From contig NZ_CP048788.1 of assembly GCF_012932215.1 (NCBI RefSeq), forward strand, positions 2,728,001 through 2,792,000: a DNA stretch of 64,000 bases, written 5' to 3'. The position numbers and the translations under genes were made by a program. Each line of letters opens with the position of its first letter. Within the stretch, counting starts at the first letter, position 1. This DNA is from Roseobacter ponti (GTDB lineage Bacteria; Pseudomonadota; Alphaproteobacteria; Rhodobacterales; Rhodobacteraceae). The notes beneath the pieces were generated by a model. It was given only the letters and a program-made list of their open reading frames with translations. It had not been told where the DNA came from and ran no database searches. Positions 17,262 to 26,250 of this stretch are shown here, piece by piece.

Positions 17262-17963
17262 ATGACAGAGTGGATTATCTCAGACGGGCTGACAGACTAT
17301 CGCGCCGCAGAAGCATGGATGGAGGCGCGCGCGCAGGCAATTGCCAAAGGCACAGCCGATGAGTGTATCTGGCTGGTGGAGCATCCGCCGCTTTACTCCG
17401 CCGGCACATCAGCAAAAGAAGCCGATCTGACCGATCCGGACCGCTTTCCGGTCTATCCGACCCGCCGGGGCGGCCAGTACACGTATCACGGGCCTGGGCA
17501 GCGGGTCGCCTATACCCTGCTGGATGTAGGCAGACGGGGCCGTGATGTGCGCCGGTTTGTGCAGCAACTGGAGCGATGGGTGATTGCCGCGCTCGACAGC
17601 TTTAATGTCACAGGCGAGGTGCGCGACGGCCGAGTTGGGGTCTGGGTCACACGCCCGGAGAAGCCGCGCGATGCTGACGGCTCACCGATCGAGGAAAAGA
17701 TCGCAGCGATCGGCATCAGGCTGAGCAGGTGGGTGAGCTTTCACGGGATTTCGGTCAACGTTGACCCGGACCTGAGCCATTTTGACGGCATTGTGCCCTG
17801 TGGTATTTCCGGGCACGGGGTGACGAGCCTCGTGGATCTGGGCCTGCCGGTCACGATGAACGATCTGGATATCGCTCTGCGGGATCAGTTTACCGTTGTT
17901 TTCGGCGACACACCTGTCGATGCACCGCCGGTGCGGTTCGCGCTGCCGGTTCAGCCTGCCTGA
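17262..17963 (+). CDS. lipB: lipoyl(octanoyl) transferase
   Basis: 233 residues. LipB signatures are present: [17 protein letters not shown] near residues 67-83, the lysine segment [19 protein letters not shown], and the catalytic Cys in [14 protein letters not shown]. It transfers octanoyl groups from ACP to lipoate-dependent enzymes such as pyruvate dehydrogenase. ATG 17262 follows GGGCAGGGC, a weak RBS. It converges on the response-regulator gene with a 13-bp overlap. Confidence 0.95.
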   Translation: MTEWIISDGLTDYRAAEAWMEARAQAIAKGTADECIWLVEHPPLYSAGTSAKEADLTDPDRFPVYPTRRGGQYTYHGPGQRVAYTLLDVGRRGRDVRRFVQQLERWVIAALDSFNVTGEVRDGRVGVWVTRPEKPRDADGSPIEEKIAAIGIRLSRWVSFHGISVNVDPDLSHFDGIVPCGISGHGVTSLVDLGLPVTMNDLDIALRDQFTVVFGDTPVDAPPVRFALPVQPA

Positions 17964-18370
17964 CCGGCCGGACCTCGCGCACGCAGAAAGCTCAGCAACC
18001 GCTCGGTGCTGAGCGGCTTGGCCATAAAACCGGTCACATTCGGGTCGGCCTCCGCCCGACGGCGGTCATCATCAAGAGTAGAGGTTGACAGCATCAGGAT
18101 CTTTCGCCCTTCGGTCATCTGCGCCGGCAGGGCGGCATAGGCTTCAAGGAATTCGAATCCGTCCATCCGCGGCATATTGATGTCGAGCAGGATCAGATCA
18201 GGCAGTACGCCGCCGCTCGCCCGGGCACGCTCAAGATGCTCCAGGGCCGCCTGCCCGTCTGTTTCGATCTCCACTTCCTCGGCCAGACCCGTGCGATCAA
18301 TCAGCCTGGTGTGCATCAGGTTGGTGATCCGGTCATCATCAACCAGCAGTACTTTTCTGAGGCGTTTCAT
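17951..18370 (-). CDS. single-domain response regulator (CheY-like)
   Basis: 139 residues, receiver domain only. The acidic pocket is D11-D13, the phospho-acceptor is D63 in [12 protein letters not shown], the Thr/Ser switch lies in ILMLSTST and the conserved Lys in GFMAKPLS. With no DNA-binding output it must act through protein contacts. It starts 14 bp after the upstream histidine kinase gene, so the two are very likely one operon and a cognate pair. Confidence 0.9.
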   Translation of the reverse strand: MKRLRKVLLVDDDRITNLMHTRLIDRTGLAEEVEIETDGQAALEHLERARASGGVLPDLILLDINMPRMDGFEFLEAYAALPAQMTEGRKILMLSTSTLDDDRRRAEADPNVTGFMAKPLSTERLLSFLRARGPAGQAG

Positions 18371-18384
18371 CCTGTCTGCCCCCT

Positions 18385-19578
18385 TCAGGCGCCTGGTTGC
18401 GGAAAACTGAGCGTAAAGGCTGCGCCCTCACCCGGGCTTCCTTCAACGCGTATGGTGCCACCGATCCGGTGCATCAGGCAGCGTATCGTATAGAGTGCGA
18501 CGCCGGCACCGCCCGGCACAGCATGCGCGCGCCGGAACAGATCAAACACCTTTCCTTCGTCGCGGGGCAGGTCCAGACCGGTTCCGTTATCGGCAACCGA
18601 GATCTCGGTCATGTTTTCCACTGAGCGCGAGGTCACTTCGATGCGCACCCGTCTGTCAGGGCTGCGATACCGGATCGCATTGGCGATCATCGCCTGCAGC
18701 ATGTTTTCAAGCTCGCGCGCCAGAAAAGTCACCTCGGGCACCTTGAAGTCTGTGCGGATCACAGCGCGGGCATCCGTGGTCTGACAGTGCAGGCTGACGA
18801 GGACGTTTTCGGTAACTGCGGCCAGATTTACCGGTTCAAACGGTGCCATCTCGCCGGCATTGGCCTGAGCCACACATACCAGCGCATCAAGCTTTTCCTG
18901 GGCCTGATTACAGACGTCACGCATCCAGCCGAGGGTTTCGCTGTGCTCGGGCGGCAGCAGTTCACCCGCCTCGCTGAGCATATGTGTGAGCGTGCTCATA
19001 TTGCTGACCGGCACTTTCAGGTCATGACTGGCAATATAGGTGAGCTGTTCAAGCTCGCGCCGCGTGGCTCTCAGGCGTTCCTCGGTCTGCTTCTGGGCGG
19101 TGATGTCAATAGCGATCCCGATATGACGCAGGACCGAGCCGTCGGTATCGCGTTCATAGACCTTGTCGATGCTGCGCAGCCAGACGATTGATCCGTCGCG
19201 GGCATAGTCGCGGTATTCATGGGTCGCGGAGACCCCATCTGCCAGCTCACCCAGCGAATCGAAATAGGCAGCGAGCCCCTCAAGGTCGTCCTCATGAACG
19301 ATCGTCCCGAAGAGCGCGTCGCCGAGGTCAATCAGCTCCTGTGGTGTGTATCCCAACAACGTCCCGATGGACCGGTTGGAATATTCGTTACTCTTGGTTT
19401 TGTGGTTGAAAATATAGATGACGCCCGGAACCAGACCGGCCATGCGGCGCAGAAAATCTGAGCTCTCCGCATCAATGCTCAATCCTGTCGCACCTGTATC
19501 TGAAGCCGAAGCCACCTGCATCGCCATGTCCCGCATTCTGGTCTGTACCGTTCCTGTACAGCCGCCACCCGAGGACAT
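18385..19578 (-). CDS. PAS-domain sensor histidine kinase (cytoplasmic)
   Basis: 397 residues from ATG 19578; ATGs slightly downstream (e.g. MRDMAMQ) are possible starts. A PAS plus PAC segment spans ~45-165 (VPGVIYIFNHKTKSNEYSN to IDITAQKQTEERL). The HisKA H-box is YIASHDLKVPVSNMS with His185, and the C-terminal ATPase domain has an N-box (MIANAIRY) and G-boxes (VADNGTGLDLP, GGAGVALYTIR). No membrane helix is seen, so it senses something in the cytosol. It is coupled to the CheY-like gene downstream and diverges from ctaD. Confidence 0.88.
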   Translation of the reverse strand: MSSGGGCTGTVQTRMRDMAMQVASASDTGATGLSIDAESSDFLRRMAGLVPGVIYIFNHKTKSNEYSNRSIGTLLGYTPQELIDLGDALFGTIVHEDDLEGLAAYFDSLGELADGVSATHEYRDYARDGSIVWLRSIDKVYERDTDGSVLRHIGIAIDITAQKQTEERLRATRRELEQLTYIASHDLKVPVSNMSTLTHMLSEAGELLPPEHSETLGWMRDVCNQAQEKLDALVCVAQANAGEMAPFEPVNLAAVTENVLVSLHCQTTDARAVIRTDFKVPEVTFLARELENMLQAMIANAIRYRSPDRRVRIEVTSRSVENMTEISVADNGTGLDLPRDEGKVFDLFRRAHAVPGGAGVALYTIRCLMHRIGGTIRVEGSPGEGAAFTLSFPQPGA

Positions 19579-19639
19579 CCTGCACCAGCGACTGTTAAAC
19601 GCCGGTTAACACGAGGCTGTCACAGGCGCGCATCCGACG

Positions 19640-19667
19640 GCAGCCCGGGATAATTGCGCCGGGCTGC
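19640..19667. promoter_or_regulatory. strong inverted repeat between the kinase gene and ctaD
   Basis: GCAGCCCGG-GATAATTGCG-CCGGGCTGC, 9-bp perfect arms. It sits in the divergent promoter region with no T-run, so it is more likely a regulatory dyad or an mRNA leader stem than a terminator. Confidence 0.4.
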
Positions 19668-19831
19668 GTCACCCTGGCGCACCCGACGCGCGGATCAGTG
19701 CGCCAATTCGGCACTGCTGCGTCAATACGATCATTGCTCCCGGCCCCAACACACTCTAGAAACGGATGGAATCCTCCGTGCGATACGGGAACCGTCGTGC
19801 GGAACGTCACATAATACCAGGAGGCAAGAGC

Positions 19832-21502
19832 ATGGCAGACGCAGCCATCCACGGCCATGACCACCAGGACGAGCGTGGGTTTTTCACCCGCTGGTTCATG
19901 TCAACAAACCACAAAGATATCGGTATTCTCTATCTGATCGTCTCCGCTCTTGCCGGTTTCGTTTCGGTTGCCTTTACCGTTTACATGCGCCTTGAGCTGA
20001 TGGAGCCGGGCGTACAGTACATGTGCCTTGAAGGGGCGCGTCTTTTCGCCAGCGGCGAGGCCTGCACCCCCAACGGACACCTCTGGAACGTGCTCATCAC
20101 CGGGCACGGTATTCTGATGATGTTCTTTGTGGTCATTCCGGCGCTCTTCGGCGGATTTGGCAACTATTTCATGCCCTTGCAGATCGGTGCGCCGGATATG
20201 GCGTTCCCGCGGATGAACAACCTGTCGTTCTGGCTCTATGTCGCCGGTACAACGCTGGCGGTCTGTTCGGTGCTGGCACCGGGCGGGAATGATCAGGCCG
20301 GCTCCGGTGTGGGCTGGGTACTCTATCCGCCGCTATCGACCAATGAAGGCGGCTTCTCGATGGACCTTGCGATCTTCGCGGTGCACGTATCGGGCGCCTC
20401 TTCGATCCTGGGGGCGATCAACATGATCACCACCTTCCTGAACATGCGAGCCCCCGGCATGACGCTCTTCAAAGTGCCGCTGTTCTCATGGTCGATCTTT
20501 GTCACAAGCTGGCTGATCCTGCTCAGCCTGCCGGTTCTGGCGGGTGCTATCACCATGCTTCTGATGGACCGCAACTTCGGGTTCACCTTCTTTGATCCTG
20601 CAGGCGGGGGCGACCCGGTGCTCTACCAGCATATCCTGTGGTTCTTCGGACACCCGGAAGTGTATATCGTGATCCTGCCGGGCTTCGGCATTATCTCCCA
20701 CGTCATCGCAACCTTCTCGCGCAAACCAGTCTTCGGCTATCTGCCGATGGTCTGGGCTCTGATCGCCATCGGCGCTCTGGGCTTCGTGGTCTGGGCGCAC
20801 CACATGTACACCGTGGGCATGTCGCTGAACCAGCAGGCCTACTTCATGCTGGCCACGATGGTCATTGCGGTGCCGACAGGGGTGAAAATCTTCAGCTGGA
20901 TTGCCACCATGTGGGGCGGCTCGGTTGAATTTAAGACACCGATGCTCTGGGCCTTTGGTTTCCTGTTCCTCTTCACTGTCGGCGGTGTAACCGGCATCGT
21001 ACTCAGCCAGGCTGCTGTGGACCGCTACTATCACGACACCTACTATGTTGTGGCACACTTCCACTATGTGATGAGCCTTGGTGCGGTCTTCGCGATCTTT
21101 GCGGGCATCTACTTTTACTTCCCCAAGATGACGGGGCGGATGTATCCTGAATGGGCCGGCAAACTGCACTTCTGGACTTTCTTCATCGGTGCAAACCTGA
21201 CCTTCTTCCCGCAGCACTTCCTCGGGCGTCAGGGCATGCCACGCCGCTATATCGACTATCCGGATGCCTTTGCCTACTGGAACTGGTGGTCGAGCCTTGG
21301 TGCTTTCCTCAGCTTTGCTTCCTTCCTCTTCTTCTTCGGTGTGATGTTCTACGCCATCCGCAAGGGCAAGGAATGCAAAGAGAACAACCCGTGGAACGAA
21401 TATGCGGATACGCTGGAGTGGACACTGCCCAGCCCGCCGCCGGAACACACATTCGAAATCCTGCCCAAGCAGGAAGAATGGGACAAACAGCCCGGTCACT
21501 GA
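19832..21502 (+). CDS. ctaD: cytochrome c oxidase subunit I (aa3 type)
   Basis: 556 residues from ATG 19832, which follows CCAGGAGGCAAGAG; the frame is open 22 codons further up, but the family starts with a short polar N-terminus and [11 protein letters not shown] as here. Haem and copper ligands are visible: His in [20 protein letters not shown], the HHMYTVG region and [12 protein letters not shown]. It is the catalytic subunit that reduces O2 and pumps protons. It stands alone between its promoter region and a terminator; in some relatives ctaD is likewise separate from the ctaC-B-G-E cluster. Confidence 0.97.
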
Positions 21503-21521
21503 AGATCGCAGAAATAAAAGC

Positions 21522-21552
21522 AAAGGCTCCGCAGCACGCGGGGCCTTTTTTT
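21522..21552 (+). terminator. intrinsic terminator after ctaD
   Basis: AAAGGCTCCGC-AGCAC-GCGGGGCCTTT with one T:G wobble, followed by a continuous run of T, 20 bp after the ctaD stop. Confidence 0.93.
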
Positions 21553-22012
21553 GCGTACAGATGTCGGCAGGACCACCGGTTTCAGCAGACGCCAGGTTGA
21601 AAAAGCGGTGGCAGCGACAAGGCCGGATCTGCTCTTAGCAAAGGAAATCCGACTTTGTGCGCGTCAGGCCAGACCACACAGAGCGTCTGAGCATGTGAAC
21701 TACGGAGTGTCATTGCGATGTCCGTTTGCTTCAGCATGACGGTCCGGTGTCACAGGGCCGCGCCGTACGGCTCTCAGCCGCGCCAACGGGGCGCTGCGGC
21801 ACGTTGTATGGGCATCGGAACGCAGTTGTTGAAAAACATGGTGCCACAGGCCCCTCAGGGCGCACTGATCGTTCGGCTTCGGGAACAGGTTTATTGCACC
21901 TCGTAAGATTAGGTGATGAGCGCATCGGAACACCCGCCTGTCTCACTGCGTTTCTAAGCCGATGACGATAAAATGCGCCTCAGGGTGAGGCACCGACTAC
22001 AGGAGAAACATT
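21553..22012. other. intergenic region without a recognised gene
   Basis: 460 bp between the ctaD terminator and the peptidoglycan-binding protein gene. Several short overlapping frames on both strands lack RBS and protein-like composition. A small stem GCCTCA-GGG-TGAGGC (21977-21991) lies just before the RBS AGGAG of the next gene and may belong to its leader. Confidence 0.4.
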
Positions 22013-22585
22013 ATGCTTTCGCTTAAAATGACATCCGCCGCTGTTGCAGCCGCACTGGCTCTCACGCCTGCGACACGCGTCGCTGCCGATGGCAAGGACT
22101 TTATCGCCGGCGCTGTGATCGGCGGTATTGTTGGCTCGCAGTTGCAAAAGAATGCGACCCGCAACCGAACTGTCGCGCCTGCCCCGCAGGTGACAGGCAC
22201 GACCACTTATTCCGAGCCGGCGACGCGGTCTGGCATTCCGGCCACACAGACCGGTCGCGAAGTCCAGACATCGCTGAACTACTTCGGCTTCAATGCCGGC
22301 ACGGTTGACGGCCAGATCGGCGGCCGGTCGCGCGCAGCAATCTCTGACTACCAGGCCTATATGGGATACGAGGCCACCGGCCAGCTGACGCAGTTCGAGC
22401 AGGATCTGCTGGTCCGCTCGTTTAACCGCGCTCAGGCGGGCGGCGATCAGACGTTCCGAAAAATCGCGGCAAACCCGGACGGCACACGCGGCCTGCTCAA
22501 AGAGTACCGGGCCGAATTCGCCCGCGGCAACGACAGCGGGCAATACACATCCTATGCGACTCCGCTCACCGGCAACGGTTCCTGA
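22013..22585 (+). CDS. peptidoglycan-binding domain protein, secreted
   Basis: 190 residues. A signal peptide (MLSLKMTSAAVAAALAL..) is followed by a glycine-rich hydrophobic segment FIAGAVIGGIVGSQL that may insert in or pack against a membrane. Residues ~80-135 are a PG_binding_1 module (TSLNYFGFNAGTVDGQIG, AAISDYQAYMGYEATGQL). No enzymatic domain is seen. It probably acts in the periplasm on or near the cell wall. RBS ACAGGAGAAAC precedes ATG 22013. Confidence 0.82.
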   Translation: MLSLKMTSAAVAAALALTPATRVAADGKDFIAGAVIGGIVGSQLQKNATRNRTVAPAPQVTGTTTYSEPATRSGIPATQTGREVQTSLNYFGFNAGTVDGQIGGRSRAAISDYQAYMGYEATGQLTQFEQDLLVRSFNRAQAGGDQTFRKIAANPDGTRGLLKEYRAEFARGNDSGQYTSYATPLTGNGS

Positions 22586-22620
22586 GCAAAGGGGTACGGT
22601 AGCGAGTTGCCTGAGGTTCC

Positions 22621-22649
22621 GACCCGTCACAGCCTGGCTGTGGCGGGTC
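22621..22649. promoter_or_regulatory. perfect-looking hairpin after the peptidoglycan-binding gene
   Basis: GACCCGTCACAGC-CTG-GCTGTGGCGGGTC: 13-bp arms with one T:G pair. There is no T-run after it, so it is either a Rho-assisted 3' stem for the upstream gene or a leader stem of the DUF2244 gene 115 bp downstream. Confidence 0.45.
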
Positions 22650-22763
22650 ACATTGCTGAATGGCAGACTGCAGCTTCCTGTGCCGCAAACCGGGATCAGG
22701 TGTCGCATTGTCTCCCTGCCCGACTGCAGAATATCCTGCATTAAATTTTGCAGAGCCGACGAT

Positions 22764-23246
22764 ATGCCCTATCAATGGACCAGCCAGCCCGATGAGACGC
22801 CGCAGGTGCTTCGCCTCTGGCCCCACAATTCTCTGCCGGCGCGCGGGATGGCCGCCTTTGTGCTCAGCACTTTCACGCTGATCTGTATCCCCACGCTGCC
22901 ACTGCTGGGCTCGCCTGTGTTGTGGGGGTTGCTGCCGTTTCTGCTGCTGGCGGTCTGGGGCATCTATTTTGCCCTGCAACGCAACTGGAAATCACGTCAG
23001 ATCAGTGAAGTGCTCACCCTCGGACCCGATGAGGCACAACTGGTACGCACTGACCCGTCGGGCGCCGTGCAGGAATGGGACTGCAACCGGTACTGGACCA
23101 CGATCACCAAGTACGAAAAGGACGGGCCCGTTCCTCATTATGTCACGCTCAAGGGTATGGGCCGGGAAGTTGAGATCGGCGCCTTTCTCAGCGAAGAGGA
23201 GCGCGTGTCGCTTTATGATGAGCTGCAGCGCGCCTGGCGGCGGTGA
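22764..23246 (+). CDS. DUF2244 integral membrane protein
   Basis: 160 residues from ATG 22764; the frame is open 70 codons upstream but overlaps the preceding gene and is not protein-like. Two adjacent membrane helices at ~28-70 (AFVLSTFTLICIPTLPLLG, LLPFLLLAVWGIYFALQ) are followed by a ~90-residue cytosolic beta-rich part (DEAQLVRTDPSG, RYWTTITKYEKDGP, YVTLKGMGREVEIG). This is the DUF2244 layout. Function unknown; members are frequent in alphaproteobacteria. Confidence 0.85.
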   Translation: MPYQWTSQPDETPQVLRLWPHNSLPARGMAAFVLSTFTLICIPTLPLLGSPVLWGLLPFLLLAVWGIYFALQRNWKSRQISEVLTLGPDEAQLVRTDPSGAVQEWDCNRYWTTITKYEKDGPVPHYVTLKGMGREVEIGAFLSEEERVSLYDELQRAWRR

Positions 23247-23336
23247 CAGGCCGCAGACGAGGCTCATTCTGACCTGGCGACAGTCACAGGTGCCAGGTTA
23301 TCCCCCCGGTGGGTTGTATATGCAGTGCTCCGCCCG

Positions 23337-23670
23337 TTACGAACATGTGATCTTTTCAGGTACCTGCAGCATCGGGCCTGCAGCGTATCTGGTGAAATCG
23401 CGCTGGAACTGCATGCTGACGAGGCTCATGCTGCCTTCGGACGTCCATTCGTACCTCAGCCGGGCGCCCGATACCTCCCCTTCCTTCAGCCGCAGTAAAA
23501 GCAGATGTTCTTCCGGATCTTCGCCCATGGCCGCCACAACCCATGGCTGCCGCCGCGAAAGACCCCTTTTGAGAGCATCGTCTGAAGATGCTTTACCGCC
23601 TTAGCGGCACGCGTCTCGGAAAAGGTGGGTGCGATGTCGTCCGGCAGAGGGCTCAACGACTACTGGCCAG
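23337..23670 (-). pseudogene. possible frameshifted small gene or remnant
   Basis: Two minus-strand frames read as one protein broken by a frame change near 23570-23580. The first part gives LPDDIAPTFSETRAAKAV and continues KHLQTMLSKG. The second part gives RRQPWVVAAMGEDPEEHLLL and continues through RYEWTSEGSMSLVSMQFQRD to a TAA stop at 23337. Both halves look like genuine protein, but neither has a normal start, and the upstream half runs into a stop at about 23670. Alternatively the last 66 residues (GTG start at 23537) are an intact small hypothetical protein. I do not recognise a family. Confidence 0.35.
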
Positions 23671-23735
23671 TTGGTTGTCGCAATGGATTTACAGGTAGTG
23701 CTGTCGGTTCGCTGCCGCTTCCGATAACCACGTCA

Positions 23736-24194
23736 TTATTGCAGCATCCGATCGAAAACCGCTGACAGACCCTTCGTTGGCAGTTCAAGTGCTCTTGCAG
23801 CCAGGTCTGACTGCGCAAAAAACTGAACGCGTAGTGTCTCCGCCCCCTCAAGCGCTGTGCGAAGTGCCGGTGTGATTTCGGCATAGGCCGTGCAACCGTT
23901 CGGCAGGCACACTTTGAACACAAGCGACTGTACTGTTTCCCCTGCCACTATCTGTGCACCGGGCTCCAGCGCGACACCCAAAGGCAGGACCACCGCCAGA
24001 CTGACAGTTTGATCTCCGGTCGGGGAAAAAAACGACACCGTCGCCACAGCATCATCGGCGCCGGTTTCAGACGCAACAACCTGGCTCACGCAGATATCGT
24101 CTTCGCATTGTACGAACCACTCCGTATCCTGCGCGTGCAATGGGGTTGCGAAGAGAAGTGAGGAAAAAAGAACTTTCAGTGTACGTGACGTCAT
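23736..24194 (-). CDS. invasion-associated locus B (IalB) family protein
   Basis: 152 residues from ATG 24194; an ATG at 24215 would add seven residues ahead of the signal peptide. Signal peptide LKVLFSSLLFATPLHAQ is cleaved before DTEWFVQCEDD. Cys in VQCEDDICVSQ and VCLPNGCTAYAEI are spaced as in IalB proteins, which are small disulfide-bonded periplasmic or surface proteins first described in Bartonella. The role in free-living relatives is unknown. Confidence 0.82.
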   Translation of the reverse strand: MTSRTLKVLFSSLLFATPLHAQDTEWFVQCEDDICVSQVVASETGADDAVATVSFFSPTGDQTVSLAVVLPLGVALEPGAQIVAGETVQSLVFKVCLPNGCTAYAEITPALRTALEGAETLRVQFFAQSDLAARALELPTKGLSAVFDRMLQ

Positions 24195-24296
24195 GAGAAA
24201 CTCCCGGGCTGGCACAGGTTACTGATGTTACCCGAAAAAGAGCGCTACCGAAACCGGCAGCGCCCTTCCAACTTTTACAGTAGAACGGTTTTCAGA

Positions 24297-25322
24297 TCAG
24301 GCTTTGCGCTTCTTGAACCGGCGCGCGGCGCCAAGAACACCCAGGCCTGTCAGCAGCAACACACCTCCCGCAGGAACGGGGATCGGGCTCGGGCCGCCTC
24401 CGCCGGGCTCATCCGGAGGTGTTGGATCCGGCACGATTATTTCACCACCGACGCCGGAGAACCCGAAGATAAAGGTGTCACATCCGCCGGCACCGGAACC
24501 GTCAACATCGGAGCCGCATTTTCCCAGTGAGAAAAGTTCCGCACCGACTTCGCCAAGTGCCGCAAGTGCGCCTGCTTCCGTGGCGGCAGCACCATAGAAG
24601 ATATCAAAATCAAAACTCTCGCCGTCAAGCAGTTCACCGAAACCGAAATCGAAGTTCGACCCGTGATCTGCCGGCCCGAGGTTGACAAAATCGCCGGTGC
24701 CAAGAATTGCACTCCGGGATGCAAAAGGGTTTGAATTGCTGAAGCCGTTGTCGTCTGCGTAGAGAACAGACGGTGTCGTCGCCACACCGGCGTGGGTTAC
24801 CAGCTCACTGAACGTTTCAGGTTCAATATCCCAGTCGAAGGTCCGGGTGTAGCGGAGATCATTGATATCTGCGCCGCTGGTGTTGGTAATGCTGACCGAA
24901 ACGCGATAAAGATTATCAGTCTCAGCTGCCGGAGCGAACGAATGCGTTACAGCAAGCTCGCCGGTTGTAAGTTCTACCGAAGAGAACGCCGTTGATGCAG
25001 TTGACGTGAAATCCACAGCGGTCAGGTTGGCTGTGCCGCTTGAGTTGTTGGCGTAACCGGAGACGCCGGTATCAGCGATACCTACGCCCCAGCCTTCGCA
25101 CAGACAGCCGTGCGAGGTAGACTCGTTTCCTGTCGGCAGAAACCGGAGGCCAACAGCAGTCGTCCCGTCTGTGCCCGATGGCGCGCCACCAGGAACATTG
25201 AGCTGTCCGAGGTCATCCACTCCAAGCTGGATCGTATCATTGTCTATTATCGCCGAAGCGGATGCAGCCGTGCTCATCATCGCCAGCGCAATCGCAGATT
25301 TTTGAAATAAATTCATCATCAC
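24297..25322 (-). CDS. secreted protein with VPLPA-CTERM-type sorting signal
   Basis: 341 residues. A signal peptide (ALAMMSTAASASA) is followed by a ~270-residue extracellular beta-rich region including GCLCEGWGVGIADTGVSGY and SVSITNTSGADINDLRYTRTF, then a Pro/Gly linker. The C-terminal tripartite tail is a PIPVPAGG motif, a hydrophobic helix VLLLTGLGVLG and a basic RRFKKRKA end. Such tails are recognised by exosortases (XrtD-type for VPLPA-CTERM). No exosortase gene is in this window, so the processing enzyme would be encoded elsewhere. Confidence 0.85.
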   Translation of the reverse strand: MMMNLFQKSAIALAMMSTAASASAIIDNDTIQLGVDDLGQLNVPGGAPSGTDGTTAVGLRFLPTGNESTSHGCLCEGWGVGIADTGVSGYANNSSGTANLTAVDFTSTASTAFSSVELTTGELAVTHSFAPAAETDNLYRVSVSITNTSGADINDLRYTRTFDWDIEPETFSELVTHAGVATTPSVLYADDNGFSNSNPFASRSAILGTGDFVNLGPADHGSNFDFGFGELLDGESFDFDIFYGAAATEAGALAALGEVGAELFSLGKCGSDVDGSGAGGCDTFIFGFSGVGGEIIVPDPTPPDEPGGGGPSPIPVPAGGVLLLTGLGVLGAARRFKKRKA

Positions 25323-25363
25323 CCCCGTAAAAAATGAATATTAAAGTCTCATCTAACCTGTTT

Positions 25364-25392
25364 ACGCTACGTTAACTTAAGCAATTTGTCAA
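25364..25392 (-). promoter_or_regulatory. candidate promoter for the VPLPA-CTERM protein
   Basis: On the minus strand TTGACA (25387-25392) is followed after 17 bp by TAGCGT (25364-25369), ~45 bp before the start codon. The -35 is perfect and the -10 is weak; the surrounding sequence is AT-rich for this genome. Confidence 0.4.
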
Positions 25393-25567
25393 CGAATCGC
25401 ACCAAAACGGACAATTGTCTCGACTGATGATCCACTTGCGGCAATGCCCGGTGCAAAACTATCGTACCTGCCGCGCAACATTATTGCGCGACAGGCGCGA
25501 ATCACCTTGTCAATATGGAGCACTCGGGACGCATTGTTCCCGGATCCGGGGCTTTGCGCAGAGGTAG

Positions 25568-26026
25568 TCAGCTGAGGCGGTTTTTCACCAGCGGTCCGGC
25601 TTTGCCGAAATCCATCTGTCCGGTGTATTTGTCCTTGAGCACCGCCATCACCCGTCCCATGTCCCGGATACTGTCCGCGCCGGTCTCGTCGATGGCATCG
25701 CTGACTGCCTGCTCGGATTCCTCTTCGCTCAGCTGTCGCGGCAGGAACTCCTCGATCACGCCGATCTCGCTGCGCTCCCGGTCGGCCAGATCCAGACGTC
25801 CGCCCTCTTCGTAAGCGCGGGCACTTTCAGTGCGCTGTTTCGACATTTTTCCCAGAATGGCCAGCACTTCAGGATCGCCCACACCCTCCTCATTGCCTTC
25901 GGCGCGCGCGGCAATGTCCTTGTCCTTGATGGCGGCGTTGATCAGCCGCAGCGTGGACAGACGGTCGGCCGCCTTATCTTTCATCGCCTGCTTCAGCGCG
26001 GCGGTGATTTTCGTACGAAGGTCCAT
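25568..26026 (-). CDS. GatB/YqeY domain protein
   Basis: 152 residues covering the whole YqeY fold: MKDKAADRLSTLRLINAAIK, DPEVLAILGKMSKQRTESA, LDLADRERSEIGVIEEFLPR and the C-terminal DMGRVMAVLKDKYTGQMDFG. The domain equals the tail of GatB, where it contacts tRNA; stand-alone YqeY proteins have no settled function. It diverges from carA. Confidence 0.92.
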   Translation of the reverse strand: MDLRTKITAALKQAMKDKAADRLSTLRLINAAIKDKDIAARAEGNEEGVGDPEVLAILGKMSKQRTESARAYEEGGRLDLADRERSEIGVIEEFLPRQLSEEESEQAVSDAIDETGADSIRDMGRVMAVLKDKYTGQMDFGKAGPLVKNRLS

Positions 26027-26250
26027 TGCTCATTCCTCTGCTTTGACCCCGCTCCGGGGGCTGTGCTCCGGCGCCGGACCATAGACAAAGCAGGTGATGC
26101 CTGCAACACCACCCGCCACCCGCGCGCCGCAGCGTAAGATGCCCGGAGGCTGCGGCGAAAACCGCACCGGAAGAGCCCTTGACCCCTGATGCCTGCAGGA
26201 CTAGTTTCCGCCAGATTTTGCCCCCGCCATATGCCCGAAAGGACTGCCTC

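Noticed and set aside
21700-21965. Small ORFs on both strands in the gap after ctaD
   Set aside because: Overlapping frames on both strands with no RBS and no protein-like pattern; treated as intergenic.
22969-23604. Plus-strand ORF of 211 codons overlapping DUF2244
   Set aside because: Out-of-frame with DUF2244, basic/serine-rich shadow composition, no RBS.
19832-25322. ctaD-containing stretch as a complete cytochrome oxidase operon
   Set aside because: A strong terminator follows ctaD and no ctaB, ctaC, ctaE or ctaG is present.
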